NCBI GenBank assembly: GCA_947176485.1
Contig: CAMWQS010000077.1
Coordinates: forward strand, 1-7,268
Length of the DNA stretch: 7,268 nt
Direction: 5' to 3'
Source of the DNA: an uncultured Clostridia bacterium
Lineage (GTDB): Bacteria; Bacillota; Clostridia; Christensenellales; Borkfalkiaceae
The notes beneath the pieces are model-generated. The model was not told the DNA's origin, made no database searches, and saw nothing but the letters and a program-made list of their open reading frames with translations. Both the position numbers and the translations under genes were made by a program. Shown here piece by piece: positions 5,873 through 7,268 of this stretch (the stretch's first letter is position 1; the number at the start of each line of letters is the position of its first letter).

Positions 5873-7243
5873 ATGGGCGAGGTCGTTTCGGTTTATTTAA
5901 AAATTATAATCGAGTTTTTGGCTGAGCTGTACATTTTTTACGGGTTGGTCGGCTTCAGATTGGAGCGTTCGAAATATTTTATTCTGAAATTGGTTTCGGG
6001 GCTTGCCGCCGTGCTTGCGGTGGCTTTCGGCGTGGCGTATTTCTATTGGCTTTACGGAAGCACCGTTTGGGGCAGAATTTTAGTTTACTTGTTCCTGTTT
6101 GGAATAACCACGCTGCATTTCAGGCTGTGCTTTAACGAAAGCTACAAAACCGTGCTTTTTTGCTGCTTGCTTGCGTACGCGGCGCAGAATATAGTTTATA
6201 AGCTTTTCCTTATTCTGTGGTGCACGGGCGAACAGCTTGGGCTCTTCGATTCGTGGGGGAACCTTTTCGAGCTGTATTACAGGCTTTTGTATTATTCCTT
6301 CTTTATTGCGGTTACGGCGGGGCTGTATTTTTTACTTATACGCCGCCAAAGCAAACGGATTTCAAACAGCCAAATAAACAACCGTATGCTTGCAATCGCT
6401 TTCAGCGTGCTTTTAGTAACCGTCGTGCTGTGCTCTTGCGAGGATATTTATTTTGCCGAGCTAAGCGGGGTGAAGGAAAACCGTTACTCCGTGTACGAGT
6501 ATTTTGCGCTTAGGCAAACGGGCAACGCACTTTCCGTCGTGTGCTGTGCGGTGGTGCTTTTGCTTATAGATAAATCGGTAGAGGAGCGCGATTTAAAGCG
6601 GGAAGTGGAGTATCTTCAATACACCGTAAGGCAAGGCGAAAGGCAGTACGAAATTTCAAAGGACACTATCGATATGATAAATATCAAGTGCCACGATATA
6701 AAGTACAAGCTGGGCTCTCTCGTCGATAACGGAAAATATTCGGCGTCGGCGGTGGACGACTTGCGAAAAAGTATATCCATATACGACAGCAAGATAGAAA
6801 CGGGCAATAAAATTTTGGACGTGCTTTTTACCGAAAAAAGCCTTTATTGCGAGCAGAACGGCATAACCTTTTCGTGTATGGCTGACGGGGAAAAGCTTGA
6901 ATTCATTTCGGACGGCGACCTTTATTGCCTTTTCGGAAACATTTTGGATAACGCGCTTGAAGCGGTTAACGCCATATCCGAAAAAGAGCGCAGAATTATA
7001 AACGTAGTCATAAAAGTAAAAAACGGTATGCTTATAATTCAGGAGGAGAATTATTTCGACGGGCAGCTTGATTTTAAGGACGGTTTGCCGCAGACCATTA
7101 AGGAAGACAAAAATTACCACGGCTTCGGTATGCGCAGCATCAAGATGATAGTGCACAAATACGACGGCGAATTGACCGCCTCGGTAACCGACGATATTTT
7201 CAATTTGAATATAATTTTCAGTTTTGGCAATGTAAAAATCTGA
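5873..7243 (+). CDS. Membrane sensor histidine kinase, GHKL/AgrC-like (HPK10 type)
   Basis: This 456-residue kinase is presumed to phosphorylate the LytTR regulator encoded just before it. The N-terminal half is a polytopic sensor with about six or seven hydrophobic segments, near residues 8-28, 37-59, 67-83, 92-117, 136-156, 171-189 and 215-233. A charged helical linker, probably coiled coil, follows (about 235-268). Next is the phosphoacceptor box KCHDIKYKL with H274. The GHKL ATPase domain has the N box GNILDNALEA (N356, N360) and the glycine box HGFGMRSI (G417, G419). The start is ATG 5873, with GGGAGA at 5861-5866 as Shine-Dalgarno sequence inside the end of the previous gene. The layout matches AgrC-like kinases that sense peptides in Gram-positive bacteria. 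No peptide precursor or AgrB-like processing gene lies in the window, so the ligand is unknown. Confidence 0.92.
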   Translation: MGEVVSVYLKIIIEFLAELYIFYGLVGFRLERSKYFILKLVSGLAAVLAVAFGVAYFYWLYGSTVWGRILVYLFLFGITTLHFRLCFNESYKTVLFCCLLAYAAQNIVYKLFLILWCTGEQLGLFDSWGNLFELYYRLLYYSFFIAVTAGLYFLLIRRQSKRISNSQINNRMLAIAFSVLLVTVVLCSCEDIYFAELSGVKENRYSVYEYFALRQTGNALSVVCCAVVLLLIDKSVEERDLKREVEYLQYTVRQGERQYEISKDTIDMINIKCHDIKYKLGSLVDNGKYSASAVDDLRKSISIYDSKIETGNKILDVLFTEKSLYCEQNGITFSCMADGEKLEFISDGDLYCLFGNILDNALEAVNAISEKERRIINVVIKVKNGMLIIQEENYFDGQLDFKDGLPQTIKEDKNYHGFGMRSIKMIVHKYDGELTASVTDDIFNLNIIFSFGNVKI

Positions 7244-7268
7244 CAAAATAAGTAAAATAATTACAGAT

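Noticed and set aside
6656..7246. 196-codon minus-strand ORF opposite the kinase domain
   Set aside because: It is antisense to the H, N and G boxes of the histidine kinase and resembles no known family. It is explained by the codon bias of the + strand gene.
7238..7268. Inverted repeat ATCTG...CAGAT and a CTGACA hexamer at the window end
   Set aside because: Only 5 bp pair across a 21-base loop, and no -10 box sits at a suitable distance. It may be the edge of something cut off by the window, but it cannot be supported from what is visible.

Overview
The window holds five complete genes on the + strand in two transcription units. The organism is probably a low-to-moderate GC Gram-positive anaerobe of the Clostridia. 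The reasons are tight same-strand packing, purine-rich Shine-Dalgarno (SD) sequences, a MsmK/UgpC-type sugar ATPase beside a MalG-type permease, and a LytTR/GHKL two-component pair. No taxonomic marker gene is present, so this is inference.

Unit 1 (1-5041) looks like the distal part of a malto-oligosaccharide uptake and breakdown operon. It encodes a MalG-type permease, an ABC ATPase and an alpha-glucan phosphorylase. The partner permease (MalF type) and the binding protein are presumably upstream, outside the window. Imported alpha-1,4-glucans would be phosphorolysed in the cytoplasm to glucose-1-phosphate. The gaps are 12 and 7 bases. A perfect 16-bp inverted repeat follows the last gene.

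Unit 2 (5110-7243) has its own strong sigma-A-type promoter. It encodes a LytTR response regulator and a membrane GHKL histidine kinase of the AgrC-like class, separated by 3 bases. No signal peptide gene or peptide exporter is visible.

Three points stand out. First, the ABC ATPase is 629 residues long, against about 370 for its family. Its extra C-terminal ~260 residues read as two further degenerate copies of the TOBE-like regulatory domain. Second, the promoter of the two-component operon contains two direct repeats, exactly 21 bp apart, that fit the known LytTR binding consensus, which suggests autoregulation. Third, the phosphorylase lacks the segment that forms the tower helix in classical glycogen phosphorylases. 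I found no CRISPR array, RNA gene, insertion sequence or prophage element.
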